A DNA stretch of 12,893 bases from an uncultured Anaerolineales bacterium (lineage in GTDB: Bacteria > Chloroflexota > Anaerolineae > Anaerolineales > UBA11657). Shown here piece after piece: positions 5,567 to 12,893 of this stretch. Each line of letters begins with the position of its first letter. Positions within the stretch are counted from its first letter, which is position 1. The position numbers and the translations under genes are program-made. The notes beneath the pieces are model-generated. The model ran no database searches. It had not been told where the DNA came from and saw only the letters and a program-made list of their open reading frames with translations. The stretch lies in the NCBI GenBank assembly GCA_913031335.1, contig CAJWGI010000011.1, positions 1-12,893 of the forward strand, written 5' to 3'.

Positions 5567-6535
5567 TTGCGGGTATTAATCACCGGGGCGGGAGGGTTCG
5601 CGGGCAGCCACCTAGCCGAACAGCTGCTGCGCGACAGCGACCATCGCGTGTGGGGTTGCGGCCTCTCGCCGGAGCCGAAACTTTCTGCGGAGCGCCCCCT
5701 GCCCCACCGACGCCTGGACCTGACTGACGCGGCCGCCACCACTGATTACATGGCGGAAATCCAGCCGGACCGGATTTACCATCTCGCCGGGCAGCCGGCC
5801 GTGCACGCCAGCTGGGTTGAGCCATGGGGAAATTACGAGGGCAACGTGCTCGCCGCACTGAACGTGCTCCACGCGGTCTGGCGACTCAAGCTGAGTTGCC
5901 GCATGATGGTGGTGACATCGATGGAGGTTTACGGGGAGGTGCGCCCGGAGGACATGCCCGTCACAGAAGAACACCGCTTCAGGCCGAACAGCCCCTACAG
6001 CGCAAGCAAGGCGGCCGCGGATTTGCTGGCGCAGGCCTACCACCTCAGCCATGGCCTGGACATCGTGCGAGTGCGGCCGCTGAACCACATCGGACCCCGG
6101 CAGAGCGACCAGTTTGTGGCCACGGCATTCGCGCGCCAACTTGCGCGCATTGAGGCTGGCCTGCAATCGCCAGTGATGCGCGTGGGCAACCTTTCGAGCC
6201 GGCGCGATTTCACTGACGTGCGCGACATGACGCGCGCCTACGCGCTCGCGCTAGAGCATTGCGAACCCGGGCGCGCGTACAATATCGCCAGCGGCAATGT
6301 TCGCTCCGTGCAGAAGCTACTGGACATGCTGCTCGAACTTTCGCACGCGCATGTGACCGTCGAGGTGGACCCGGAGCGGGTGCGTGCATCCGGCACGCCG
6401 GCGCTTGTGGCCGACTGCACCCGCTTCCGCGCGTGCACAGGCTGGCAGCCGAAAATCCCATTCGGGCAGACTCTTTCCGATTTGCTCGATTACGAAAGGG
6501 ACAGATTGAAGACTCGAACTGAGGAACAGGCGTGA
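5567..6535 (+). CDS. rmd: GDP-4-dehydro-6-deoxy-D-mannose reductase (Rmd-like SDR epimerase family)
   Basis: Extended short-chain dehydrogenase that would reduce GDP-4-keto-6-deoxymannose, the product of the next gene, to GDP-D-rhamnose or an epimeric 6-deoxyhexose. From the TTG at 5567 the protein has 322 residues, the normal length. Seen: GAGGFAG nucleotide loop at 7-13, the conserved YHLAGQ at 71-76, TSMEVYG at 117-123, the catalytic pair Y144 and K148 in [15 protein letters not shown] at 171-180, and [15 protein letters not shown] at 206-220, the last two being characteristic of the Rmd group. A start at 5435 would prepend 44 non-homologous residues and lie upstream of the -10 at 5507. 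It is first in a co-directional cluster, with gmd 25 bases downstream. Alternatives are related reductases acting on other NDP-4-keto sugars; pairing with gmd favours the GDP form. Confidence 0.85.
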   Translation: MRVLITGAGGFAGSHLAEQLLRDSDHRVWGCGLSPEPKLSAERPLPHRRLDLTDAAATTDYMAEIQPDRIYHLAGQPAVHASWVEPWGNYEGNVLAALNVLHAVWRLKLSCRMMVVTSMEVYGEVRPEDMPVTEEHRFRPNSPYSASKAAADLLAQAYHLSHGLDIVRVRPLNHIGPRQSDQFVATAFARQLARIEAGLQSPVMRVGNLSSRRDFTDVRDMTRAYALALEHCEPGRAYNIASGNVRSVQKLLDMLLELSHAHVTVEVDPERVRASGTPALVADCTRFRACTGWQPKIPFGQTLSDLLDYERDRLKTRTEEQA

Positions 6536-6560
6536 TGTCAGACCTCCGCCACTAAAAACA

Positions 6561-7565
6561 ATGCCAACCGCGCTCATCACTGGAATAACCGGACAGGACG
6601 GGTCGTATCTGGCCGAAAAGCTGCTGCAAGAGGGCTACGATGTTGTCGGCATGGTGCGTCGCACCAGCGTCATCAATCTCGACCGGTTGCAGCACATAGA
6701 GGATCGCATCACACTGGTACAAGGTGACCTTTTGGACGAGGTATCGCTCATCAGCGTTTTACGCGAATTCGAACCGACCGAGATATACAACCTGGCGGCC
6801 ATGTCGTTTGTACCAACCTCATGGCAACAACCGGTGCTCACGGGCGAGGCAACCGCGCTCGGCGTCACGCGCATGCTGGATGCCATCCGCATGACAAATA
6901 AGGCAATCCGATTCTACCAGGCCTCCAGCAGCGAGATGTTCGGTAAGGTGGTGGAGGTGCCCCAGCGCGAGAGCACGCCCTTCCACCCGCGCAGCCCCTA
7001 CGGCGTGGCCAAGGTTTACGGCCACTGGATTACGGTGAATTACCGCGAAAGCTACGACATGCACGCAAACTCGGGCATTCTCTTCAACCACGGCTCTCCG
7101 CGCCGCGGACTCGAGTTCGTCGAGCGCAAAATCAGCCTCGGGGTGGCAGCCATAAAACTCGGGCAGGCACAGGAGCTGCGCCTGGGAAACCTGGAAGCCC
7201 GCCGCGACATCGGGTTCGCCGGCGACTACGTGCGTGCAATGTGGCAGATGCTCCAACAGGACGAGCCTGGCGATTACGTCATCGCCACCGGCGAAACCCA
7301 CAGCATCCGCGAAATCTGCGAGACGGCGTTCGCGCACGTCGGGCTGGACTATCAGGATTACGTGGTCTCCGACCCGCGCTTCTACCGCCCCGCCGAGGTC
7401 GATCTGCTGGTGGGAGACGCAAGCCGGGCAAGAGAGACTATCGGGTGGGAGCCACAGATGACATTCCTGCAGCTGATGCAAGCCATGGTGGATGCAGACC
7501 TGCAGAAGCTCGAGTCCGGGGTGAAAATGCCCAACCTGGTGGAGTTCACCACGGTGCGGTACTGA
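6561..7565 (+). CDS. gmd: GDP-mannose 4,6-dehydratase
   Basis: Converts GDP-D-mannose to GDP-4-keto-6-deoxy-D-mannose using tightly bound NADP(H). The 334 residues match the shorter bacterial forms. Seen: [15 protein letters not shown] at 8-22, [17 protein letters not shown] at 41-57, catalytic-region ASSSEMFG at 121-128 (S123, E125), Y147 and K151 in [18 protein letters not shown] at 179-191, [10 protein letters not shown] at 219-228, and [11 protein letters not shown] at 276-286. Three near-invariant positions differ from the usual family motifs: the Glu of NHESPRRG is G178, the Trp of RDWGFA is I217, and the Gln of AAQSFV is M81. The overall match is still much closer to Gmd than to any other SDR I know. 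The ATG at 6561 has no evident ribosome-binding site. The phosphohexomutase gene follows 19 bases later. Confidence 0.93.
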   Translation: MPTALITGITGQDGSYLAEKLLQEGYDVVGMVRRTSVINLDRLQHIEDRITLVQGDLLDEVSLISVLREFEPTEIYNLAAMSFVPTSWQQPVLTGEATALGVTRMLDAIRMTNKAIRFYQASSSEMFGKVVEVPQRESTPFHPRSPYGVAKVYGHWITVNYRESYDMHANSGILFNHGSPRRGLEFVERKISLGVAAIKLGQAQELRLGNLEARRDIGFAGDYVRAMWQMLQQDEPGDYVIATGETHSIREICETAFAHVGLDYQDYVVSDPRFYRPAEVDLLVGDASRARETIGWEPQMTFLQLMQAMVDADLQKLESGVKMPNLVEFTTVRY

Positions 7566-7584
7566 CCCGCGCTGCCCAACGGCC

Positions 7585-9003
7585 ATGACAATAAAATTCG
7601 GTACGGACGGCTGGCGCGGCCGCATTGCGGAGGATTACACTTTTGACAACGTGCGCCGCTGCGCGCAGGCTTTTGCGCGCTACATACTGGAAGATGGTCA
7701 CGCCGGCGAATCAGTGGTGGTCGGTTACGACAAGCGCTTCGCCTCCGAACATTTCGCCGCCGCGGCAGCCGAGGTGTTGGCTGCTCACAATCTGCGCGTG
7801 TGGCTCACCGATGGTGCCACCCCCACGCCCGTAATTGCTTATGCGGTGCTCGATACGCAAGCCGTCGGCGCGATAAATATCACCGCATCTCACAATCCCC
7901 CCACCGACAACGGCTTCAAAGTACGCGACCACACCGGCGGCGCAATCGCCCCGGCCGGGTTAAAAGCCATCGAGGCGCACATCCCGCCTCCGGGTGCAGT
8001 GAAGCGCATTCCGCTGCCGGAGGCTACGGAGACCGGCGCCGTGCAGACATTCGACGCCGCACCAGCATACATTGAACATATTAATGACATCATTGACCTC
8101 GCGCCGATTAAGGATGCCGGCTTCAAGGTCATGGTCGACGCCATGTGGGGAAACGGCGCGGGCTGGTTCCCGCGCCTGCTTCAGGGCGGTCGCACCCAAG
8201 TATCCGAGGTGCACACCGCGCGCCATCCGCTTTTCCCGGAAATGAGCCGGCCGGAACCTATACCACCCAACGTGGATGTCGGCCTGCGCGCCACCGCGGA
8301 AGATAATGCAGATGTGTGCATCATCACCGACGGCGACGCCGACCGGTTGGGCGTTGGAGACGAGAACGGCCAGTTCATCAACCAGCTGCGCGTTTTCGGG
8401 CTGCTAGCATATTACCTACTGGAGGTGCGCGGCCAGCGCGGCGCGATAGTGAAAACGCTTTCCACCACCTCGCTTCTGGACAGATTGGGCGAGCTGTACA
8501 ACGTCCCTGTGTACGAAACCGGGGTGGGCTTCAAATACATCGCGCCAAAGATGACCGCCACCGACGCGCTCATTGGCGGAGAGGAATCAGGCGGCTTCGC
8601 CTTTCAGAACCACGTGCCTGAAAGAGACGGCATTCTGGCGGGATTGTTCATCCTCGACCTGATGCGTAACCTCGGCCAGAGCCCCTCGGAGCTGATAGAA
8701 ACCCTCTTTGCCCGAACGGGAAGGCAATCTTATTACCACAGGATCGACAGTGATTTTCCTGAGGACCAGAAGGAAAGCATAATGGAGCGGGTAGAGAGCA
8801 CCGCGCCTGAAAGCGTGGGGGGGCTGGCGCTGCTCTCGGTGGACAAAACTGATGGCTTCAAATTCAAACTGCAGGGAGGCAGCTGGCTGCTCATCCGTTT
8901 TTCCGGAACCGAACCGATCATCCGCGTGTATTGCGAAACCGACGACAAGAAGCGGGTGCAGCCTATCCTACGAGACGGGCTGCGCATTGCCGGTCTGCAG
9001 TAG
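7585..9003 (+). CDS. phosphoglucomutase / phosphomannomutase (alpha-D-phosphohexomutase family)
   Basis: Interconverts hexose 6-phosphate and hexose 1-phosphate, cytoplasmic. All four signature loops are intact in 472 residues: phosphoserine loop TASHNP (S102 is the phosphorylated serine), Mg-binding DGDADR at 249-254, sugar-specificity loop GEESGG at 332-337, and phosphate-binding RFSGTEP at 438-444. The N-terminal KFGTDGWRG at 4-12 is also typical. Chain length and these loops fit the family's full four-domain form. Its place after gmd suggests it may feed GDP-mannose through mannose 1-phosphate, but the GEESGG loop is shared by glucose- and mannose-preferring members, so substrate preference is open. 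No mannose-1-phosphate guanylyltransferase is in the window. The tatD-like gene starts 6 bases after its stop. Confidence 0.93.
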   Translation: MTIKFGTDGWRGRIAEDYTFDNVRRCAQAFARYILEDGHAGESVVVGYDKRFASEHFAAAAAEVLAAHNLRVWLTDGATPTPVIAYAVLDTQAVGAINITASHNPPTDNGFKVRDHTGGAIAPAGLKAIEAHIPPPGAVKRIPLPEATETGAVQTFDAAPAYIEHINDIIDLAPIKDAGFKVMVDAMWGNGAGWFPRLLQGGRTQVSEVHTARHPLFPEMSRPEPIPPNVDVGLRATAEDNADVCIITDGDADRLGVGDENGQFINQLRVFGLLAYYLLEVRGQRGAIVKTLSTTSLLDRLGELYNVPVYETGVGFKYIAPKMTATDALIGGEESGGFAFQNHVPERDGILAGLFILDLMRNLGQSPSELIETLFARTGRQSYYHRIDSDFPEDQKESIMERVESTAPESVGGLALLSVDKTDGFKFKLQGGSWLLIRFSGTEPIIRVYCETDDKKRVQPILRDGLRIAGLQ

Positions 9004-9009
9004 TCTGGT

Positions 9010-9792
9010 TTGCTTACCGACACGCACTGCCACTTGGATTTCCGGATTTTCGATGGGGACCGGGACCAGGTTCTGGCCCGCGCAGAGAAGTACGGAGTGC
9101 GCAGAATGCTCAATCCCGGTATTAATCTGGAAAGCAGCCGGGCAGCCGTCCAGTTGGCAGTCCGTTGCCAACCCGTGTACGCGGCGGTGGGCATACATCC
9201 GAATGAGCATGTACAATTGGGGCGGGAAACATTGCGGGAATTGCGTGCGCTGGCCGCGGAACCGGCCGTGGTGGCCATCGGTGAAATCGGGTTGGACTAT
9301 TATCACCACATGACGCCGCCCGGCGAACAGCAACGCCGTTTTCGCGCGCAACTCGATCTTGCAGCCGAACTGGAACTACCGGTGATCATCCATTGCCGCA
9401 ATGCGCACGCGGACGCACTTGGTATCATCAGCGCGTGGCAGGCAAGCGGCGGCGCAAAAGTGAACGCGGGCGTATTTCACTCTTTTGGCGGGGATGCAGT
9501 GCATGCCGAGACGGCGCGTGAACTGGGTTTCTATCTCGGGATTACCGGGCCGGTCACATTTCCCACGGCGGATGGCCTGCGGAAAATCGTGGCGCATATG
9601 CCTGAAGACCGGCTGCTGATCGAAACCGACGCGCCTTTCCTTGCGCCGCAGCCCCGGCGCGGGAAACGCAATGAGCCCGCGCATGTGCGCTGGGTGGCCG
9701 AAAAAATCGCCGCGGTGCGCGCGGCAAAGACGGAAGCCATTGCGCAGGCCAGCACGGAGAACGCGAACAGGCTTTTCGCCTGGGATGATTGA
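9010..9792 (+). CDS. tatD: TatD family metal-dependent hydrolase (DNase)
   Basis: TIM-barrel amidohydrolase-superfamily protein; family members act as metal-dependent DNases and, in some cases, D-aminoacyl-tRNA-related hydrolases. The 260 residues match the usual length. Metal ligands are all present: H6 and H8 in DTHCHLD, E92 in GEIGLDYY, H128 in IIHCRNA, H157 in FHSFGG, and D207 in ETDAPFLAP. The start is TTG at 9010, six bases after the previous stop, giving the standard N-terminus MLTDTHCHLD; no ATG is available. Its stop overlaps the start of the prenyl synthase gene as ATGATTGA. It looks functionally unrelated to its sugar-nucleotide neighbours and probably rides in the operon. Confidence 0.94.
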   Translation: MLTDTHCHLDFRIFDGDRDQVLARAEKYGVRRMLNPGINLESSRAAVQLAVRCQPVYAAVGIHPNEHVQLGRETLRELRALAAEPAVVAIGEIGLDYYHHMTPPGEQQRRFRAQLDLAAELELPVIIHCRNAHADALGIISAWQASGGAKVNAGVFHSFGGDAVHAETARELGFYLGITGPVTFPTADGLRKIVAHMPEDRLLIETDAPFLAPQPRRGKRNEPAHVRWVAEKIAAVRAAKTEAIAQASTENANRLFAWDD

Positions 9793-10783
9793 GATGTATG
9801 TAGACAGCACAACTTTGAGCGCCACAGATGAGTTGCTCGCGCCGGTCAGGGAACAGCTGACCGCCATGGAAGGCCGACTGCGAGAGTCTCTCAGCGGCCA
9901 GCACCAGGCCTTGACAGCTGCCACCGAGCACTTGCTCGACTCCGGCGGAAAGCGCGTGCGCCCCGCAGTGGCGCTGCTCAGCGCCGGGCTGTTCGCCGCC
10001 GATCGCGACCACGCGGTCTCGCTCGCAGCAGCGGTGGAGATGCTGCACACCGCTACTCTGGTGCACGACGACCTGATTGATAGAGCATTGTTGCGTCGCG
10101 GCATCCCCACTCTCAACGCCAAATGGTCGCCTGACGCCACCGTGCTCACCGGAGATTACCTTTTTGCCCGTGCCGCCAGTTTCGCAGCACAGACCGAAAG
10201 CGTGCGCGTGATGAACATTTTCGCGGAAACGTTGATGGTCATCGTCAACGGGGAAATCCGACAGAAGTTCGCCAACGAGGCCACCCTCAGTCGCGAGGGT
10301 TATTTCCAACGCATCCACGCCAAGACCGCATCGATGTTCGCGCTAGCCGCCGAAGCCGGCGCAGTGCTCGGCGCGACCAGCGAGACAGCCATTAGGAGCA
10401 TGCGCCGCTACGGGCGCGAAACCGGGATGGCGTTTCAGATAGTGGATGATGTGCTCGATTTCATCGGCAGCGCCGACCGCATTGGCAAGCCGGTGGGCAG
10501 CGACCTGCAGCAAGGTCTGCTCACTCTGCCGGCGTTGCACTACATCGAGGCCAATCCGCACGACCCGGATGTGGCCGCGCTGCTGAACGGACACCAGAGC
10601 GACCGACAGGTGCGCGAGCGGCTGCTGCAATCCATCCGCGCTTCTGACGCAATCGAAGCTTCGCTTGCCAAAGCCCGCGATTATGTGGCCAGCGCAAAAT
10701 CCGCCCTCTCTGCTGCCACCGCGGGCGAACACCTGCACACACTCCACGCCATCGCTGATTACGTGGTAGAGCGAGAGTTCTAA
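9785..10783 (+). CDS. trans-polyprenyl diphosphate synthase, probably long chain
   Basis: Condenses isopentenyl diphosphate onto allylic primers to build the side chain of quinones or another long polyprenyl product. 332 residues from the ATG at 9785; an ATG at 9794 is equally possible and gives 329. Seen: GGKRVRP at 54-60, first aspartate-rich motif HDDLID (D95, D96, D99), GDYLFARA at 123-130, KTASMF at 180-185, and second aspartate-rich motif FQIVDDVLDF (D221, D222, D225). The residue five before the first motif is Ala (A90), a small residue as in long-chain synthases rather than the bulky aromatic of short-chain ones, so I infer a product of C30 or longer. The start overlaps the tatD-like stop, implying coupled translation. 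Trans-type enzymes usually make quinone tails rather than the cis-type undecaprenyl glycan carrier. Confidence 0.92.
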   Translation: MIEMYVDSTTLSATDELLAPVREQLTAMEGRLRESLSGQHQALTAATEHLLDSGGKRVRPAVALLSAGLFAADRDHAVSLAAAVEMLHTATLVHDDLIDRALLRRGIPTLNAKWSPDATVLTGDYLFARAASFAAQTESVRVMNIFAETLMVIVNGEIRQKFANEATLSREGYFQRIHAKTASMFALAAEAGAVLGATSETAIRSMRRYGRETGMAFQIVDDVLDFIGSADRIGKPVGSDLQQGLLTLPALHYIEANPHDPDVAALLNGHQSDRQVRERLLQSIRASDAIEASLAKARDYVASAKSALSAATAGEHLHTLHAIADYVVEREF

Positions 10784-10802
10784 ATCGCCGCAGCCTGCTG
10801 AA

Positions 10803-11963
10803 ATGAAAATCGGCCTCATCACCGGCGAATACCCGCCCATGAAAGGCGGGGTCGGTGACTATACACGCGCCATTGCCGTCAGCCTGAGCGAGCGCGGCCA
10901 CAGTGTCCGCGTCATCACCGACCACCGCTGCGTACAGCCGGATAGCCATTCTGGCCGCCCGCGCGTGCGACCGGTAGTTTCCGCCCGTTGGGGCTGGCTG
11001 GATTTGTGGCGCGTGCGCCGGGCCAGCGCGGACCTCGACATTGTCAATATTCAATACCAAGCCGCCGCGTACGGCGCTATGCGCCTGCCGGTTCATTTTC
11101 TGCCGCGCCTCACCGTCCCGCCGGCTGCGGTCACCTTTCACGATCTGCGGTCGCCATATCTGTTCCCGAAAGCGGGCGTGCTGCGTGAACGCGCAATCTG
11201 GCACCTTGCGTCCGGCACAGCCGGGGTGGTGCTGACAAACGTGGAGGATTACCGGCGTTGCCGCGCCCGCGACCAACTGCCGCCGCTGGCCGAAATCCCC
11301 ATCGGCAGCAACATTCCCTGCGCGCCGCCGGAAACGTTTTCGGCATCAATATGGCGCGCCGAACGCGGCATTGGCACGGAGGAATCGCTGCTCGGTTACT
11401 TCGGGTTCCTGAACGCCAGCAAAGGGGGTGAAACGCTCATGCACGCGCTGGCCGCGCTGCGCTCCGATGGGATGCCGGCACGCCTAGTGCTCATAGGCGA
11501 CCAATCCGGCAGCAGCGACCCCACCAATACGGCCTACGCGCAGCGCGCAGATAATCTTGCGCAAGAACTCGGCATCACCAATCACATACTGCGCACAGGT
11601 TATCTCACCCCGCCGGAAACATCAGCTGCGCTGCTCAGTTGCGACCTGATGGTGATGCCCTATCGCGACGGCGTTTCCTTCCGGCGCGGGTCTTTCCTTG
11701 CCTGCCTGGCTCATGGCCGCGCCACGGTAACCACGCGGCCGCCATTGCGGCCGGCGGGGCTGCGGCCGCGCAAGAACGTGATGCTGGCGCGGCCGGAAGC
11801 CGGCGTTATCGCAGCAGCCGTGCGGGAATTGCACTCCGATCCCGCCCTGCGAAAAAACATCGAAACGGGTGCGCTGCGGCTTTCAAAGCAGTTTGAGTGG
11901 CCGCGCATCGCCGAACGGTTGGAAGCGTTTTTCGAGCAAACGCTTGGTCGGCATAAGGATTAG
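10803..11963 (+). CDS. GT4-like glycosyltransferase (GT-B fold)
   Basis: Predicted cytoplasmic glycosyltransferase of 386 residues. Seen: N-terminal acceptor-domain loop GEYPPMKGGVGDYT at 8-21, VTFHDLRSPYLF at 110-121, and the nucleotide-domain turn GYFGFLNASKGGETLMHAL at 198-216 containing the usual lysine after the first beta strand. The donor-site helix region reads PYRDGVSFRRGSFLACLAHG at 286-305. The classic EX7E motif of GT4 enzymes is not recognisable there; D289 or S292 stand where the first Glu would be expected. The N-terminal and central motifs still favour GT4. The ATG at 10803 starts 19 bases after the prenyl synthase stop. Donor and acceptor are unknown; in this cluster a GDP-6-deoxyhexose or GDP-mannose donor is a reasonable guess. 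No signal peptide or membrane segment is seen. Confidence 0.85.
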   Translation: MKIGLITGEYPPMKGGVGDYTRAIAVSLSERGHSVRVITDHRCVQPDSHSGRPRVRPVVSARWGWLDLWRVRRASADLDIVNIQYQAAAYGAMRLPVHFLPRLTVPPAAVTFHDLRSPYLFPKAGVLRERAIWHLASGTAGVVLTNVEDYRRCRARDQLPPLAEIPIGSNIPCAPPETFSASIWRAERGIGTEESLLGYFGFLNASKGGETLMHALAALRSDGMPARLVLIGDQSGSSDPTNTAYAQRADNLAQELGITNHILRTGYLTPPETSAALLSCDLMVMPYRDGVSFRRGSFLACLAHGRATVTTRPPLRPAGLRPRKNVMLARPEAGVIAAAVRELHSDPALRKNIETGALRLSKQFEWPRIAERLEAFFEQTLGRHKD

Positions 11964-11968
11964 CGTGC

Positions 11969-12893
11969 ATGCCTGCCATCTCCCGATTGCCGATTGCGCT
12001 GGTGCTTTCATTGTTCGTCATTGTCGGCGGCACGTTCGCGGTGACGACGCCCCTTTTCGAGGCTTCGGATGAATTATGGCATTACCCAGTAATCTGGCGA
12101 CTGGCGCGCGGGCAAGGGCTGCCCGTGCTCGACGCGAACAACCCCGGACCGTGGAGACAGGAAGCCGGACAACCTCCGCTCTATTATTACATCATGGCGC
12201 TGACCACCGGCTGGATTGACACTACCGACATGCGCGCCGTGCGTCAGCTGAATGCGCATGTGGACAATGGCGTGGTCACCGCAGACGGCAACACCAATCT
12301 CGCCATCCACAGCGCGGGCGAGAATTTTCCCTGGCGCGGCACCGTACTGGCCGTACGCCTGGTGCGCCTGCTTTCGGTGCTGCTAGGCGCCGGCACGGTC
12401 TATCTTACCTATCTTCTCGCGCTGCAGATTCGCCCGGACTGGCCGTGGCTCGCGGTGGGCGCCGCCGGGGTGCTGGCATTCACGCCGATGTTCGCGTTTA
12501 TCTCTGCAGCGGTCAACAACGACAATCTGGCCATGCTGCTCGCCAGCGCGGCCGTGCTGCTCATCACGCGCATGAGTGCGCGCGGCGACCCGGGCCGAAA
12601 GTTCAGGTTCGCGCTCAACTGGCAATGGGAACGGGTGCGCGGGCATATCAGCATTGCGCACCTGACTCTCGGGGGTTTGCTGGGCCTCGGCGCACTGACA
12701 AAACTATCGCTGCTAGCGCTGTTTCCTCTGGCAGCTGCGGTCATCGCCTACAACCAGGCAGCACGCTGGTGGCGCAATCCGCACCGCACCCGCGCGCACG
12801 TGTTCTGGCTGCACGCGCTGATTCTGCTACTGCAGTGCGGCGTCACCTTCGGGTTTGCAGCAACGATTTCCGGCTGGTGGTTCCGCCGCAACC
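11969..12893 (+). CDS. polytopic GT-C-like membrane protein (GT39/DUF2142-type), cut by window edge
   Basis: 308 residues are visible and the C-terminus lies beyond the right edge. Hydrophobic segments occur near 8-26, 127-151, 159-180, 186-200, 231-260 and 279-300. The first extracytoplasmic loop carries FEASDELWHY at 30-39 (E31, D34, E35) and QPPLYYYI at 68-75, and VNNDNLA at 182-188 follows the third segment. This pattern is shared by lipid-carrier-dependent GT-C glycosyltransferases and DUF2142 proteins, where the loop acidic residues are catalytic or metal-binding. It would move a sugar from a polyprenyl-phosphate donor to an acceptor outside the membrane. The ATG at 11969 has AAGGA at 11955-11959 (9 bases away) and lies 5 bases after the GT4-like stop. 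Assignment between GT39, GT83 and DUF2142 is not resolved. Confidence 0.8.
   Translation, partial: MPAISRLPIALVLSLFVIVGGTFAVTTPLFEASDELWHYPVIWRLARGQGLPVLDANNPGPWRQEAGQPPLYYYIMALTTGWIDTTDMRAVRQLNAHVDNGVVTADGNTNLAIHSAGENFPWRGTVLAVRLVRLLSVLLGAGTVYLTYLLALQIRPDWPWLAVGAAGVLAFTPMFAFISAAVNNDNLAMLLASAAVLLITRMSARGDPGRKFRFALNWQWERVRGHISIAHLTLGGLLGLGALTKLSLLALFPLAAAVIAYNQAARWWRNPHRTRAHVFWLHALILLLQCGVTFGFAATISGWWFRRN

Noticed and set aside
6819..7625. A 268-codon open frame on the minus strand opposite gmd.
   Set aside because: It lies wholly antisense to a well-supported gene, its product has no recognisable domain and has an unnatural composition; long antisense frames are common in GC-rich DNA.
9641..9784. 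A longer start for the prenyl synthase inside the tatD-like gene.
   Set aside because: It would overlap the conserved C-terminal third of the TatD protein in another frame; the ATGs at 9785 or 9794 give the normal family length.
9554..10318. A 254-codon minus-strand frame opposite the tatD-like and prenyl synthase genes, and a similar 198-codon frame at 2821-3417 opposite folC.
   Set aside because: Both mirror conserved genes and show no domain, start signal or promoter of their own.

Overview
This is a gene-dense bacterial chromosome segment (GC-rich by eye, about 95% coding) with no mobile element, tRNA, rRNA, CRISPR array or repeat that I can see. ATG, GTG and TTG starts are all used, and intergenic gaps are mostly under 30 bases. 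The gene styles (SerK/ParB-like protein, short two-domain S1 protein, two-gene GDP-rhamnose-type module, large GT-C membrane protein) suggest a Chloroflexota-like lineage to me. This is an impression from family resemblance only; no marker gene in the window proves it.

Layout. (1) 1-478, minus strand: the N-terminal part of a tRNA-dihydrouridine synthase that leaves the window, apparently driven by a leaderless promoter. (2) 598-4608, plus strand: a 561-aa fusion of a PGDH-like NAD-binding domain with a SerK/SbnI (ParB-fold serine kinase)-like domain, then folK and folC with 6-base gaps, then a small VKOR-family membrane protein. (3) 4635-5345, minus strand: a two-domain S1 RNA-binding protein convergent with the VKOR gene, with a perfect consensus sigma70-type promoter (TTGACA-17-TATAAT). 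(4) 5567-12893, plus strand: seven co-directional genes, namely an Rmd-like GDP-4-keto-6-deoxymannose reductase, a GDP-mannose 4,6-dehydratase, a phosphohexomutase, a TatD-type hydrolase, a long-chain polyprenyl diphosphate synthase, a GT4-like glycosyltransferase and a GT-C-like membrane protein cut by the right edge. A 221-base divergent promoter region separates blocks 3 and 4.

How the genes fit together. Block 2 links a possible O-phosphoserine-forming protein with two folate enzymes, which suggests serine/one-carbon metabolism. Block 4 looks like glycan supply and assembly: phosphohexose isomerisation, GDP-mannose conversion to a GDP-6-deoxyhexose, a polyprenyl carrier precursor, a cytoplasmic glycosyltransferase and a membrane glycosyltransferase.

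The most unusual item is the fusion at 598-2283. Its dehydrogenase half keeps the nucleotide-binding loop but has lost two of the three catalytic residues of the PGDH family, while its kinase-like half keeps the Glu and Asp expected of SerK/SbnI enzymes. It may be a free-serine kinase, or a regulator of that fold, controlled by a dinucleotide-sensing domain.
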